Position numbers and translations under genes: made by a program. The notes beneath the pieces were generated by a model. It had not been told where the DNA came from. It was given only the letters and a program-made list of their open reading frames with translations, and did no database searches. Below are positions 54,930-63,922 of a stretch of DNA of 64,000 bases, one piece after another. Origin of the DNA: Ferruginibacter paludis (GTDB taxonomy: Bacteria > Bacteroidota > Bacteroidia > Chitinophagales > Chitinophagaceae). The number at the start of each line of letters is the position of its first letter. The first letter of the stretch is position 1. The stretch lies in contig NZ_JAUFQJ010000014.1 of the NCBI RefSeq assembly GCF_030409685.1, positions 186,001 to 250,000 of the forward strand, written 5' to 3'.

Positions 54930-57539
54930 TTGAAACTACTATCCACCAAAGGTTATAATATTATCAGCGACTGGCTGGCTGCAAAAGGCCATCATCCGTT
55001 TCTTTTCCAGGAGCAAACCTGGCAGGAAATTATTGAGGGTAAAAGCGGGCTGGTGAATGCGCCGACGGGTTGCGGTAAAACTTTTTCTGTGTTTTTAGGC
55101 GCAGTGATTGACTTCATCAATCATCATCCGGATAACTATCAAACGAAAATAAAAAACGGGCTTCAACTGATTTGGATAACGCCCCTGCGTGCGCTGGCAA
55201 AAGACATTGGCCGTGCCATGGAAGAAGTTATTATGGAGCTCGGCATGGGCTGGAAAGTAGGCATCCGCAATGGCGACACTACCATGAGCGATCGGCAAAA
55301 ACAAAAAAGGCAGATGCCCGAAGTGCTCATTATAACACCCGAAAGTCTGCATTTGTTACTTGCACAAAAAGGTTACGCAGAAGTTTTTGCCACCTTAAAA
55401 ATATTGGCCATAGATGAGTGGCACGAATTGCTCGGCAGCAAACGTGGTGTGCAGGTAGAGCTGGCAGTATCAAGGATATTAGCCTGTCACCGGCAAAAAC
55501 AGTCCAAAAAAATTGAAGTGCCGGAAGCGGTTCTTGAAAATACAAATGAAGGCGCAGTAATGGTAAAAGCAAAGAAGCTCAACAAACCAACAACTGAAGA
55601 CAGAAAACTTTCCATCTGGGGCATCTCTGCAACCATCGGTAATCTGGAACAGGCAAAAGAAGTGCTTCTGGCTTCTTTAAAATCCAAAGAGGGAGCTGCA
55701 GGAAAAATTATCAAAGCCGTAGTCAACAAAAAGATAGAGATAGAATCCATCATTCCGGATGAAATAGAAAAATATCCCTGGGCTGGTCACCTTGGGTTGA
55801 AGCTGGTAGACAAAGTGGTACCGATTATCAAAAACAATAAAACAACCCTCATCTTCATCAACACCCGCGGCATGACGGAACGTTGGTACCAGGCTTTGCT
55901 GAATGTAGCACCCGAATTAGCAGGCGCCATCGCATTGCACCACGGCAGTATTGAACAGGATCTGCGTTTATGGGTAGAAGATAATTTACATACCGGCAGA
56001 TTAAAAGCAGTGGTATGCACCGCCAGCCTTGATTTGGGCGTTGATTTTCGTCCCGTGGACACGGTGATACAGGTCGGCTCGCCAAAAGGGGTGGCCCGAT
56101 TTTTACAAAGAGCAGGTCGCAGTGGTCACCAGCCGGATGCCACCAGTAAAATTTATTTTTTGCCCACGCACTCGCTGGAGCTGGTAGAAGCCGCTGCCTT
56201 AAAACAAGCCATCAGCGAAACCTTTATTGAAAGCCGGGAACCCATGCTGTTGTGCTTCGATGTGCTGGCCCAGTACCTGTGCACGCTGGCAGTGTCAGAC
56301 GGTTTTGCACCTGCTGAAATTTTTGAAGAAATAAAAAAGACGCATTGCTATAATCAAATTACTGAAGATGAATGGCAGGAATTGTTGTTCTTTTTAACCG
56401 CAGGTGGTGCGGCCTTGCAGCAATATGATGAGTACAAAAAAATAGAAGTGGAAGAGGGCGTTTACCGTATCACCAACCGGCGCATGGCCATGCGGCACCG
56501 CATGCACATCGGTACCATTGTAAGTGACTCCATGCTAAAAGTAAAATTCATGAGCGGCGGTTATGTGGGTGTAATCGAAGAGTATTTTATTTCGAGGTTG
56601 CAACCGGGTGATGTGTTTACATTAGCCGGCAGAAACCTGGAATATGTGATGATAAAAGATATGACGGCGATTGTAAAAAAATCGACCTCCAAAAAATCAA
56701 TTGTCCCCAGTTGGAATGGTGGTCGTATGCCACTAAGCGCCAACCTTGGACTGATGCTGCGCAGAACATTTGACAAAGCTTTTGAGATGAATGGCCGCAC
56801 GCTTGTAAAAAAAGAAAGACAGGATAACCCGGAGTTATCGGTGCTGAAACCCCTATTCGATTTGCAGGAAAGTTTGTCGCATATTCCAAAAGAAAATGAA
56901 CTGCTGGTAGAACACATAGAAACAAAAGACGGCTTTCATTTATTTGTATATCCTTTTGAAGGCCGGCTTGTACATGAAGCCATGGCGGCAATACTGGCCT
57001 ATCGCATCAGCCGGATAACGCCCATCACTTTTAGCTTTGCTATGAATGACTATGGCTTTGAATTATTAAGCGATCAGCCGATACCGGTGGATGATACCAA
57101 CGTGTATGAACTGTTTAGTCTTGATAATTTGTTTGCAGACATTCAGCGTTCTGTAAACAGTGTTGAAATGGCCAAAAGAAAATTCAGGGATGTTGCCGTT
57201 ATCGGCGGCCTGATTTTCCAGGGAACGCCGGGCGAGTATGTAAAAACAAAACACCTGCAAAACAGTGCCAGTCTGCTGTTCAATGTGTTTACCGAATATG
57301 ATCCGAAGAATATTTTATTAAGACAAGCCTACCAGGAAGTGCTGGATCAGCAGATGGAAGAAGTGCGTTTGCGCAATATGCTGGAACGCATACAAAAAGG
57401 CAATATTAAAATACAATTTCCGGCCAGGCTTACTCCTTTTTGTTTCCCTTTAAAAGTAGACAGCATGAGAGAAAATCTTTCATCTGAGCAACTCGAAGAC
57501 AGGATAAAAAGAATGCAGGTCCAGCTGGAAAAAATATAA
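54930..57539 (+). CDS. Ligase-associated DEXH helicase (Lhr-Core type)
   Basis: 869 residues. A superfamily 2 helicase of the Lhr-Core group, from the exonuclease/ligase/PdeM cluster. Motifs: Walker A NAPTGCGKT (43-51), the DEWH box (162-165), GISATIG, and QRAGRSGHQ (motif VI), then the winged-helix and Lhr-specific regions. The start must be TTG at 54930, because the next ATG lies past the Walker A motif. AGGAG at 54917-54921 with an 8-base spacer supports it. A Shine-Dalgarno sequence this clear is uncommon in this phylum and probably makes up for the weak start codon. Known partners act in repair of damaged or nicked DNA. Confidence 0.94.
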   Translation: MKLLSTKGYNIISDWLAAKGHHPFLFQEQTWQEIIEGKSGLVNAPTGCGKTFSVFLGAVIDFINHHPDNYQTKIKNGLQLIWITPLRALAKDIGRAMEEVIMELGMGWKVGIRNGDTTMSDRQKQKRQMPEVLIITPESLHLLLAQKGYAEVFATLKILAIDEWHELLGSKRGVQVELAVSRILACHRQKQSKKIEVPEAVLENTNEGAVMVKAKKLNKPTTEDRKLSIWGISATIGNLEQAKEVLLASLKSKEGAAGKIIKAVVNKKIEIESIIPDEIEKYPWAGHLGLKLVDKVVPIIKNNKTTLIFINTRGMTERWYQALLNVAPELAGAIALHHGSIEQDLRLWVEDNLHTGRLKAVVCTASLDLGVDFRPVDTVIQVGSPKGVARFLQRAGRSGHQPDATSKIYFLPTHSLELVEAAALKQAISETFIESREPMLLCFDVLAQYLCTLAVSDGFAPAEIFEEIKKTHCYNQITEDEWQELLFFLTAGGAALQQYDEYKKIEVEEGVYRITNRRMAMRHRMHIGTIVSDSMLKVKFMSGGYVGVIEEYFISRLQPGDVFTLAGRNLEYVMIKDMTAIVKKSTSKKSIVPSWNGGRMPLSANLGLMLRRTFDKAFEMNGRTLVKKERQDNPELSVLKPLFDLQESLSHIPKENELLVEHIETKDGFHLFVYPFEGRLVHEAMAAILAYRISRITPITFSFAMNDYGFELLSDQPIPVDDTNVYELFSLDNLFADIQRSVNSVEMAKRKFRDVAVIGGLIFQGTPGEYVKTKHLQNSASLLFNVFTEYDPKNILLRQAYQEVLDQQMEEVRLRNMLERIQKGNIKIQFPARLTPFCFPLKVDSMRENLSSEQLEDRIKRMQVQLEKI

Positions 57540-57563
57540 CTTTAGCAGGTCATCTTCTGGCGA

Positions 57564-58073
57564 TTATACCACAAGATATTTTCTTTGCCTTGCATATAGT
57601 ATAATAAACAATATGGGAACACCAACGCCCAGGATTACGCTGGTTACACCCGTGAACTGTTTGGTTCCTAACAAAATAAAATTTCCAATCACTGGTAAAA
57701 TTTCTCCGGCCGAATAAATCCAAAATCCGTCCTTTTTCAATTTGCGCATCCATAATGCACCAACAAAACAAAGCACCAATGAGACAATGCTTATCACCAA
57801 AATAGGAACGAGATTGTTCTGCATTAGCTCTATGGCAGCCCTGCCTTTTTGCATATCTTCCAACTGTTTGGCAGTCATTTCCTGACCGGAGCTAGCCGCC
57901 TTATCCATAATGCCAAGTAAAAATTTGTTGAGCATTGGCGCTAACAGTGTATAAAGTAAGAGGAGACCGCAGCCAATAAAAGTTAAAATGGTTAGTGTCT
58001 TTAAGCCTGAAGGAAGTTCCCGCTTTTCGCCGGCAAAATCCAAAACATCAGAAGTTGAGTTAGTTTCATTCAT
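57564..58073 (-). CDS. Small multi-pass membrane protein of unknown function
   Basis: 169 residues; I do not recognise the family. A soluble start of about 20 residues is followed by a membrane segment (LTILTFIGCGLLLLYTLLA), a polar loop (about 55-85, DKAASSGQEMTAKQLEDMQK), then three more hydrophobic segments (ILVISIVSLVLCFVGALWM; YSAGEILPVIGNFILLG; VILGVGVPILFIILYA). It is probably an inner-membrane protein. It lies on the minus strand between the Lhr-Core helicase and PdeM, splitting the repair cluster. Confidence 0.75.
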   Translation of the reverse strand: MNETNSTSDVLDFAGEKRELPSGLKTLTILTFIGCGLLLLYTLLAPMLNKFLLGIMDKAASSGQEMTAKQLEDMQKGRAAIELMQNNLVPILVISIVSLVLCFVGALWMRKLKKDGFWIYSAGEILPVIGNFILLGTKQFTGVTSVILGVGVPILFIILYARQRKYLVV

Positions 58074-58151
58074 ACTATAAATTTTTACCCAAAGTATACA
58101 CTTATTCTTTCATTTCAAAACCATTCTTTTTTCAGAAACCTGTTATCGGGT

Positions 58152-58159
58152 TAACTTTG
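58152..58159 (+). promoter_or_regulatory. Candidate -7 box of the pdeM promoter
   Basis: TAACTTTG is an exact match to TAnnTTTG and ends five bases before the ATG at 58165. The position 19 bases upstream has TTT in place of TTG. It implies a leader of almost no length and a pdeM transcript separate from the helicase. Confidence 0.55.
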
Positions 58160-58164
58160 CAGCA

Positions 58165-58818
58165 ATGTCATTTGTAATTCCACACCGTATATACAACAAT
58201 ACCTTTTTGCTGTCGGCTGACCGATGTATTTTTTGGGAAGAAGAAAAAATATTGATTTTATCTGATCTCCATTTAGGCAAGACCGGTCACTTCCGAAAAG
58301 CTGGTATTGCCATTCCGCAGGCAGTTTTTAAAGAGGATATGCAACGGCTCGTATCACAATTGCAATCTTTCAAACCGCGACAGGTTATCATCATCGGGGA
58401 TATGTTTCACAGCGAAAGCAATAAGGAACATGAGTTCTTTTTAAAATGGAGGCAGGACTTTGCATCTTTACCCATTCACCTGGTAAAAGGCAATCATGAT
58501 ATTTTAAAAAAGGAATGGTATGCACTGGCAGACATTACCATACATACCTGCGAATTACTAATCGGCGATTTTGTTTTTGTACATGATGTGGTGGATTGTA
58601 CCGTGCCGGATCACGGCTATATTTTCAGTGGCCATATACATCCTGCTGTAACTATCCGTGGCTTGGGTAAGCAATCGTTAAGTTTTCCCTGCTTTTATTT
58701 TGGCATGCGATACGCCGTGTTGCCCGCCTTCAGCAAATTTACCGGCACATTTACCATTGAACCAAAAGCGGGTGAAAACGTTTTTGCATTGGTGAAGCAA
58801 ACCATCATCTCATTTTAA
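58165..58818 (+). CDS. pdeM: Ligase-associated DNA repair endonuclease PdeM
   Basis: 217 residues. A binuclear metallophosphoesterase with all motifs: LSDLHLGKTGHFRKAG, GDMFHSE, KGNHD, HDV and GHIHPAV. It is the fourth member of the exonuclease/ligase/Lhr-Core set. Its stop overlaps the next start (TAATG at 58816-58820), so the deacetylase-like gene is probably translated by coupling. It lies beyond a gene on the opposite strand from the helicase and has its own -7 box. Confidence 0.95.
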   Translation: MSFVIPHRIYNNTFLLSADRCIFWEEEKILILSDLHLGKTGHFRKAGIAIPQAVFKEDMQRLVSQLQSFKPRQVIIIGDMFHSESNKEHEFFLKWRQDFASLPIHLVKGNHDILKKEWYALADITIHTCELLIGDFVFVHDVVDCTVPDHGYIFSGHIHPAVTIRGLGKQSLSFPCFYFGMRYAVLPAFSKFTGTFTIEPKAGENVFALVKQTIISF

Positions 58819-59735
58819 TGCAGGATAAAATTTTAAAAATCGCATACGACCCAATTTATGCGCATCCTTTACCTGAAGGTCACCGTTTCCCGATGCTGAA
58901 ATATGAATTGATACCAGCCCAGTTAATACATGAAGGAACAATCACATCAGCAAATATTTTTTCACCTTCTATTTGCCCGGATGAAGTTGTACTATGGACG
59001 CATGAGAAAGATTACCTGGATCGGTTGCATAACCAAAACTTATCACCTAAAGAGCAGCGTCATATTGGTTTTCCGCAATCACCTGCATTAACCACCAGGG
59101 AATTGATGATTGCGCAGGGAACGATTGAATGTTGTTATTACGCCATGCAAAATGGAGTGGCGTTAAATGTAGCCGGCGGCACCCACCATGCCTTTGCAGA
59201 TCATGGCGAAGGATTTTGCATGCTGAATGATATCGCAATTGCAGCCAATTATTTGTTGCATAAAAAGCTGGCGAAACAAGTTTTAATTATTGACCTGGAT
59301 GTGCACCAGGGCAATGGTACGGCAAAATTATTTGAAGCCGAAAACAGGGTATTTACTTTCAGCATGCATGGTGAACACAATTATCCTTTTCACAAAGAAA
59401 AAAGTAATTTGGACCTGCCTTTAAAAGATGGTATGGATGATGCAACCTATCTTACCTTATTAAAAGAAACCCTGCCTGCACTCATCGATAAAACAGAGCC
59501 AGACTTTGCTTTTTATTTATCCGGTGTTGATATTTTGAATACAGATCGCTATGGTAAATTACAGGTAACTCCGGATGGGTGTAAGCAACGGGATGAATTT
59601 ATATTTACCAGCTTGCTGCAGCACAATATTCCATGTGCCGTTTCTATGGGCGGCGGTTATAGTGCGGATGTAAAAATAATTGTGGATGCCCATTGCAATA
59701 CATTCAGAACTGCAAAAGATTTATATGCTCTGTAA
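58818..59735 (+). CDS. Histone-deacetylase-family (acetoin utilisation / acetylpolyamine) hydrolase
   Basis: 305 residues. Arginase-like deacetylase fold. The active-site His pair lies in GGTHHAF (H123, H124), and the zinc ligands are D161 and H163 in DLDVHQGNG and D238 in SGVDILNTDRYG. Bacterial members remove acetyl groups from small amines or proteins; the substrate here is not known. The start overlaps the pdeM stop by one base, so the two are co-expressed. Whether it helps repair, for example by deacetylating a repair protein, is an open inference. Confidence 0.92.
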   Translation: MQDKILKIAYDPIYAHPLPEGHRFPMLKYELIPAQLIHEGTITSANIFSPSICPDEVVLWTHEKDYLDRLHNQNLSPKEQRHIGFPQSPALTTRELMIAQGTIECCYYAMQNGVALNVAGGTHHAFADHGEGFCMLNDIAIAANYLLHKKLAKQVLIIDLDVHQGNGTAKLFEAENRVFTFSMHGEHNYPFHKEKSNLDLPLKDGMDDATYLTLLKETLPALIDKTEPDFAFYLSGVDILNTDRYGKLQVTPDGCKQRDEFIFTSLLQHNIPCAVSMGGGYSADVKIIVDAHCNTFRTAKDLYAL

Positions 59736-59813
59736 TTTTTTTTGCCGATGATTTGTTATGCAAAACCACAGAATACTTCGTGGCCTTAATTTCATTGTTG
59801 CAAAGCAATACAA

Positions 59814-61049
59814 TTACAAGGCCTTCCTCCTTGCTACTTCTTTCTTTATCAACCCCAACTCACGGCCTGTTTGGCCGCCCACGGATGAGTTTTCTTCTGC
59901 TCTCCGCATCAGGTATGGTATAACATCTTTGATGGGGCCAAATGGTAAATATTTACTAACCGAACAGCCCGCTTTTGCCAGGTTAAAAGTAATGTTGTCA
60001 CTCATGCCAAACAGTTGGGAAAAATGCACATGCGGATGATTAAGCGGAATATTTTTTTGTTGCAGCAGCTGTGTGGTCAACAAATTACTTAGCTCATTGT
60101 GCGACGCCACAATTACGGCAATGATATCGAGGTGTTCGATACAAAATTGTACGGCCGCGTCATAATCCCGGTCAGTACTTTGTTTATCTGGTTGGATGGG
60201 AGAAGGATAATTCATTTCCGCCGCCCGCAATCTTTCTTTTTCCATATAAGCTCCTCTTACAAGCTTTGCACCGAGGATAAAATTTCTTTCGGCAGCGGCT
60301 TCATAACTATCCTGTAAAAATTTGAGCCGGTCGTGGCGGTATAGTTGCAAGGTATTGTACACCACCACCCTGTTTTTATTAAAGGCGTCCATCATCAAAA
60401 TGGTAAGGGCATCTACCGGATCCTGTATCCAGGTTTCTTCTGCATCTATCAATACGCCAATTTTTTTTTCCGCCGCCACTTCACAAAGCCGCATCAGTCT
60501 AACCCTAACCCGGTGCCACTCTTCCTTTTCGTTGGCGGGTAAATTTTCTATTACAGATAAATAACGTCGCATCAGTGTACCGGATGCTTCCGACATCAGC
60601 TGATCCATTTTTTCGAGTAATCCAAACCGGGCCAGCCCTGTTACCTTAACACTCATAAAAGGAATGTTAGCCTGCGTTGCAGCATATTCTATCACCCGTA
60701 TAAATTCTTCAGTGGAATGATCAAATCCATGCTCTCCATCATCCCCACCTTCAACACCATAATCTAAAATTACTTGCACGTCATACTCGCCTAATTTTTT
60801 TGCAACGGCAGAAGTTTCTGCCAGCGTTTCGCCACCTACAAACTGTTTAAAAATAGTATTGCGGATTACCGGCGTTGTAAAAGGCAATTTCCATTTAATT
60901 GCGAGTGGAGTGAATTTCAGGCCAAGGTTTACGAGCCATGGCTTGCCCATAGCGCTGAAAAGAAAATGGGCATTTGTTAGTTCGCTGTTTTTTTTGTACG
61001 CAAAAGCATACTCAGTATTATCGAAAGAAATAAAGTGATTGCCGTTCAT
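59814..61049 (-). CDS. Proline dehydrogenase
   Basis: 411 residues, the stand-alone form. It oxidises proline to pyrroline-5-carboxylate with FAD and passes electrons to the respiratory chain. A beta/alpha barrel is seen, with VILDYGVEGG, SVKVTGLARF, VLIDAEETWIQ, KLVRGAYMEKERLRA and a late YLMRRAEENSS that places the substrate-binding Arg pair. The second enzyme of the pathway, P5C dehydrogenase, is not in the window. It converges with the deacetylase-like gene. Confidence 0.95.
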   Translation of the reverse strand: MNGNHFISFDNTEYAFAYKKNSELTNAHFLFSAMGKPWLVNLGLKFTPLAIKWKLPFTTPVIRNTIFKQFVGGETLAETSAVAKKLGEYDVQVILDYGVEGGDDGEHGFDHSTEEFIRVIEYAATQANIPFMSVKVTGLARFGLLEKMDQLMSEASGTLMRRYLSVIENLPANEKEEWHRVRVRLMRLCEVAAEKKIGVLIDAEETWIQDPVDALTILMMDAFNKNRVVVYNTLQLYRHDRLKFLQDSYEAAAERNFILGAKLVRGAYMEKERLRAAEMNYPSPIQPDKQSTDRDYDAAVQFCIEHLDIIAVIVASHNELSNLLTTQLLQQKNIPLNHPHVHFSQLFGMSDNITFNLAKAGCSVSKYLPFGPIKDVIPYLMRRAEENSSVGGQTGRELGLIKKEVARRKAL

Positions 61050-61174
61050 AAAAATGGAAAAAATTTACCAAATATACAGCATACTGTTTCACCGTTTACC
61101 TGACCTGGTTCAGTGCGCCGTATGTTTAACGGCATATTATTTTAATTGCAGAGTTTTTAAACAGTTATCGGTAA

Positions 61175-61894
61175 TTATATAACCTGGTGATTAAAAGGCT
61201 GCAAAACCATTTCATTGATAACGCCACTCGCAGGCTGCTGGCATAAAAACCAGATGGCTTTTGCCGCTTCGTGTGCCTGTACCATTTTTTCCCTTTGAAC
61301 TTTTAAATCAATGGTATCCCAAAATGGAGAGTCCACGCCGCCCAGGAATAAATTGGTGATGCGGATATCTGTTCTTTTTACTTCTTCCCTTACACTTTGC
61401 ATCATGCCAACCAGGCCGTATTTACTGGCGCAATAAGCGGCAGCACCGGCCATGGGCACCTTGCCCAATATTCCTGGTATGTTGATGATGAGTCCCTTTT
61501 TTACTTCTTTCATAGCAGGCAAAAAAGCTTTTACCAACAGGAAGGATGCAACTAAATTGGTGTTGAGTGATTGCAGAAAATCATGTTCTGTTAATACATC
61601 CATTGGCTTTATAATACCGATGCCCGCTGCATTGATGAGGATATCGATGGAAATCATCTGTGAAAAATATTTTTCCCTTAAATCATTTACAGCACCAGCA
61701 TTTGATATGTCCAGTGCCGCGATCCTTTCCGGTGAAATATTATTCGCTGCAGCAAGTTGTTGCAACTTTTCCTGACTACGTGCCGCAAGAAATAAATTGG
61801 CACCACTGCCTGCTAACAGCTTCACCAGTTTTGATCCAATGCCGCCGGTGGCCCCGGCCAGTAATATATTTTTCCCATTTAAAGTTTCCATCAT
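61175..61894 (-). CDS. Short-chain dehydrogenase/reductase-like protein lacking the catalytic serine
   Basis: 239 residues (or 238 from the next ATG). Rossmann fold with GATGGIG (14-20), the NAAG motif (INAAGIG) and YCASK (Y154, K158). The position 13 residues before the Tyr, normally Ser, is Gly141, in INIPGILGK where INISS-type sequence is usual. It may therefore be a weak or changed enzyme, or a binding protein. It is divergent from the photolyase, with 57 bases between the two chosen starts. SDR genes are also found beside such photolyases in other genomes, so a shared role is possible. Confidence 0.88.
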   Translation of the reverse strand: MMETLNGKNILLAGATGGIGSKLVKLLAGSGANLFLAARSQEKLQQLAAANNISPERIAALDISNAGAVNDLREKYFSQMISIDILINAAGIGIIKPMDVLTEHDFLQSLNTNLVASFLLVKAFLPAMKEVKKGLIINIPGILGKVPMAGAAAYCASKYGLVGMMQSVREEVKRTDIRITNLFLGGVDSPFWDTIDLKVQREKMVQAHEAAKAIWFLCQQPASGVINEMVLQPFNHQVI

Positions 61895-61951
61895 AAAATG
61901 TTTGCTTCCTCAAACAATGTGGCAACCATTTTGTTTGAAAGCTACTGCAAT

Positions 61952-63430
61952 ATGCAATCAGTCACCATCATATTTCCGCACCAGCTTTTTAAACAGCATC
62001 CTGCTGTTAATGCCGGCCGCAAGGTTGTACTGGTTGAAGAAACCTTGTTTTTTAAACAGTATAATTTTCATCAGCAAAAGATAATATTGCACCGGGCGAG
62101 TATGAAATGTTATGCTGATTTTTTGCAGCAGCAGGAAATTAAAGTGGAATACATCGAAGCTGATTCCCCTTTATCAGACATAAGACAGTTACTGGCGCAG
62201 CTTCATCACCAGGCAATTACCAGCATCCATGTGGCCGATGTTACAGATGACTGGTTGTGCAAACGACTGGCATCAGCCTGTAAAAAATATGCCATCCAAA
62301 TTGTAAATTATCCAACACCCTGTTTCATCAATACAATGGATGAGGTGAAAGATTATTTTGATAAAAGCAAAACCTATTTTCTAACAGCATTTTATATAGC
62401 TCAGCGTAAAAAACGCAATATTTTACTGGATGCCAACAGGCAACCCGAAGGCGGTCAATGGAGTTTTGATGCAGACAACCGCAAGCGATTTCCGAAAACA
62501 GAAAAGGCGCCCATTGTCAATCCGGCAAAGGAAGATGGCTATGTGCAGGAAGCAAAAAAATATGTATCCGTTCATTTTTTATCCAACTATGGTGATGGAA
62601 AAAATTTTATTTATCCCGTCAATTTTAAGGATGCTGAAAAATGGCTGGATGAATTTTTAGCACAGCGTTTTGAAAAATTTGGCGTGTATGAAGATGCGAT
62701 TGTTGCGGATGAACATTACCTGCACCATGGCGTACTAACGCCCATGCTGAACATAGGTTTATTATTGCCACAGCAAATTATAAACAAGGTAATCAAGGCC
62801 GCAGCCCAATATAACATTCCACTGAATTCGCTGGAAGGATTCATACGCCAAATCCTTGGCTGGCGTGAGTTTGTACGCATTGTGTACGAGCGGAAAGGCA
62901 GCCACCAGCGTACCAACAACTACTGGGGATTTACCAGGAAAATTCCCGCCAGTTTTTGGTCAGGTGAAACGGGTATTGTACCCGTGGACAACGTAATAAA
63001 AAAGGTATTGCAGACAGGCTACAGCCACCATATTGAAAGGCTGATGGTGATGGGCAATTTTATGTTGCTCTGCGAATTTGATCCGGATGAAGTATACCGC
63101 TGGTTTATGGAAATGTATGTGGATGCCTATGATTGGGTGATGGTGCCAAACGTGTATGGGATGACACAGTTTGCTGATGGTGGGCTGATGACAACCAAGC
63201 CTTACATCAGTGGCAGCAATTATTTATTAAAGATGGGCGATTATAAAAAAGGTGAATGGACGGAAACCTGGGATGGATTGTTCTGGCGTTTTATGCAAGT
63301 GCACCGGGGCTTCTTTTTACAAAACCCCCGCCTTGGCCTGCTGATAAAAACCCTGGATAAAATGCCGGCAGAAAAAAGAAACAGGCATATTGAAACAGCG
63401 GAAAACTTTTTAAAAAAACTGGATGAATAA
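61952..63430 (+). CDS. Cryptochrome/photolyase, bacterial (6-4) / FeS-BCP type, without iron-sulfur ligands
   Basis: The ATG at 61952 (492 residues) opens MQSVTIIFPHQLF, the normal N-terminus; an ATG 18 codons upstream is less likely. TTTGTTTG at 61930-61937 could be its -7 box. The His-His pair of the (6-4) active site (H359-H360 in SHHIERLM) and the YGMTQFADGG motif are kept. The four cysteines that hold a 4Fe-4S cluster in PhrB/CryB are absent: the first aligns with Pro344, and the loop with the other three is shortened to MGDYKKGEWTETWDG (428-442). It probably binds FAD and repairs (6-4) photoproducts by light, or acts as a light sensor. It overlaps the TIGR03643 gene by 8 bases. Confidence 0.92.
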   Translation: MQSVTIIFPHQLFKQHPAVNAGRKVVLVEETLFFKQYNFHQQKIILHRASMKCYADFLQQQEIKVEYIEADSPLSDIRQLLAQLHHQAITSIHVADVTDDWLCKRLASACKKYAIQIVNYPTPCFINTMDEVKDYFDKSKTYFLTAFYIAQRKKRNILLDANRQPEGGQWSFDADNRKRFPKTEKAPIVNPAKEDGYVQEAKKYVSVHFLSNYGDGKNFIYPVNFKDAEKWLDEFLAQRFEKFGVYEDAIVADEHYLHHGVLTPMLNIGLLLPQQIINKVIKAAAQYNIPLNSLEGFIRQILGWREFVRIVYERKGSHQRTNNYWGFTRKIPASFWSGETGIVPVDNVIKKVLQTGYSHHIERLMVMGNFMLLCEFDPDEVYRWFMEMYVDAYDWVMVPNVYGMTQFADGGLMTTKPYISGSNYLLKMGDYKKGEWTETWDGLFWRFMQVHRGFFLQNPRLGLLIKTLDKMPAEKRNRHIETAENFLKKLDE

Positions 63431-63761
63431 CATACATGAATTAGCGCAAAATAATCACCGGCCCGGCATCAATGAAAAAGCACCGGCGACAATATTTACC
63501 GTTATTGAAACAGACCGCATTATTGAAATGGCATGGGAAGACCGCACCAGTTTTGAAGCCATTGAAGTACAATTTGGGTTAAAAGAGAAAGATGTGATTG
63601 AGCTGATGCGCAAAGAAATGAAGGCATCGAGTTTCAGAATGTGGCGCAAACGTCATCACGGAAGAAGCACTAAACATGCGGCTTTGCGGGGCAATTCAGT
63701 CAATCGCTTTAAATGCAAAAGCCAGCGGGCGATAACACTAAATAAGATCAGTAAAAGATAG
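63423..63761 (+). CDS. TIGR03643 family protein
   Basis: 112 residues. The core DRIIEMAWEDRTSFEAIEVQFGLKEKDVIELMRKEMKASSFRMWRKR is the TIGR03643 family, a short helix-rich domain that looks like a helix-turn-helix; it is often encoded next to cryptochrome/photolyase genes. The tail after the core is basic and ends NKISKR, so nucleic-acid binding is plausible. Its ATG lies inside the end of the photolyase gene (ATGAATAA overlap), so translation is coupled. The function is unknown. Confidence 0.9.
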   Translation: MNNIHELAQNNHRPGINEKAPATIFTVIETDRIIEMAWEDRTSFEAIEVQFGLKEKDVIELMRKEMKASSFRMWRKRHHGRSTKHAALRGNSVNRFKCKSQRAITLNKISKR

Positions 63762-63857
63762 CTGCTTTCGTTCGCTGTTTATTTTACTGGTCAGCAGCGT
63801 GCTATTTTTTACTTACATAACAAATTTACAAAGCCGCTGAATTCAGTGCATAGTTTT

Positions 63858-63922
63858 CAACCAGGAAGCTGAAGCCAAATAGCAGCAACCAGTTAAAGGG
63901 TGCGACGCCAATGAAGCCCAAC
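63858..63922 (-). repeat. Dispersed intergenic repeat, copy E
   Basis: Read on the minus strand it opens GTTGGGCTTCATTGGCGTCG, then CACCC, and ends GGCTTCAGCTTCCTGGTTG. It shares its first part with copies A, B and C and its end with copy D. It lies in the gene-free stretch after the TIGR03643 gene. Confidence 0.6.
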
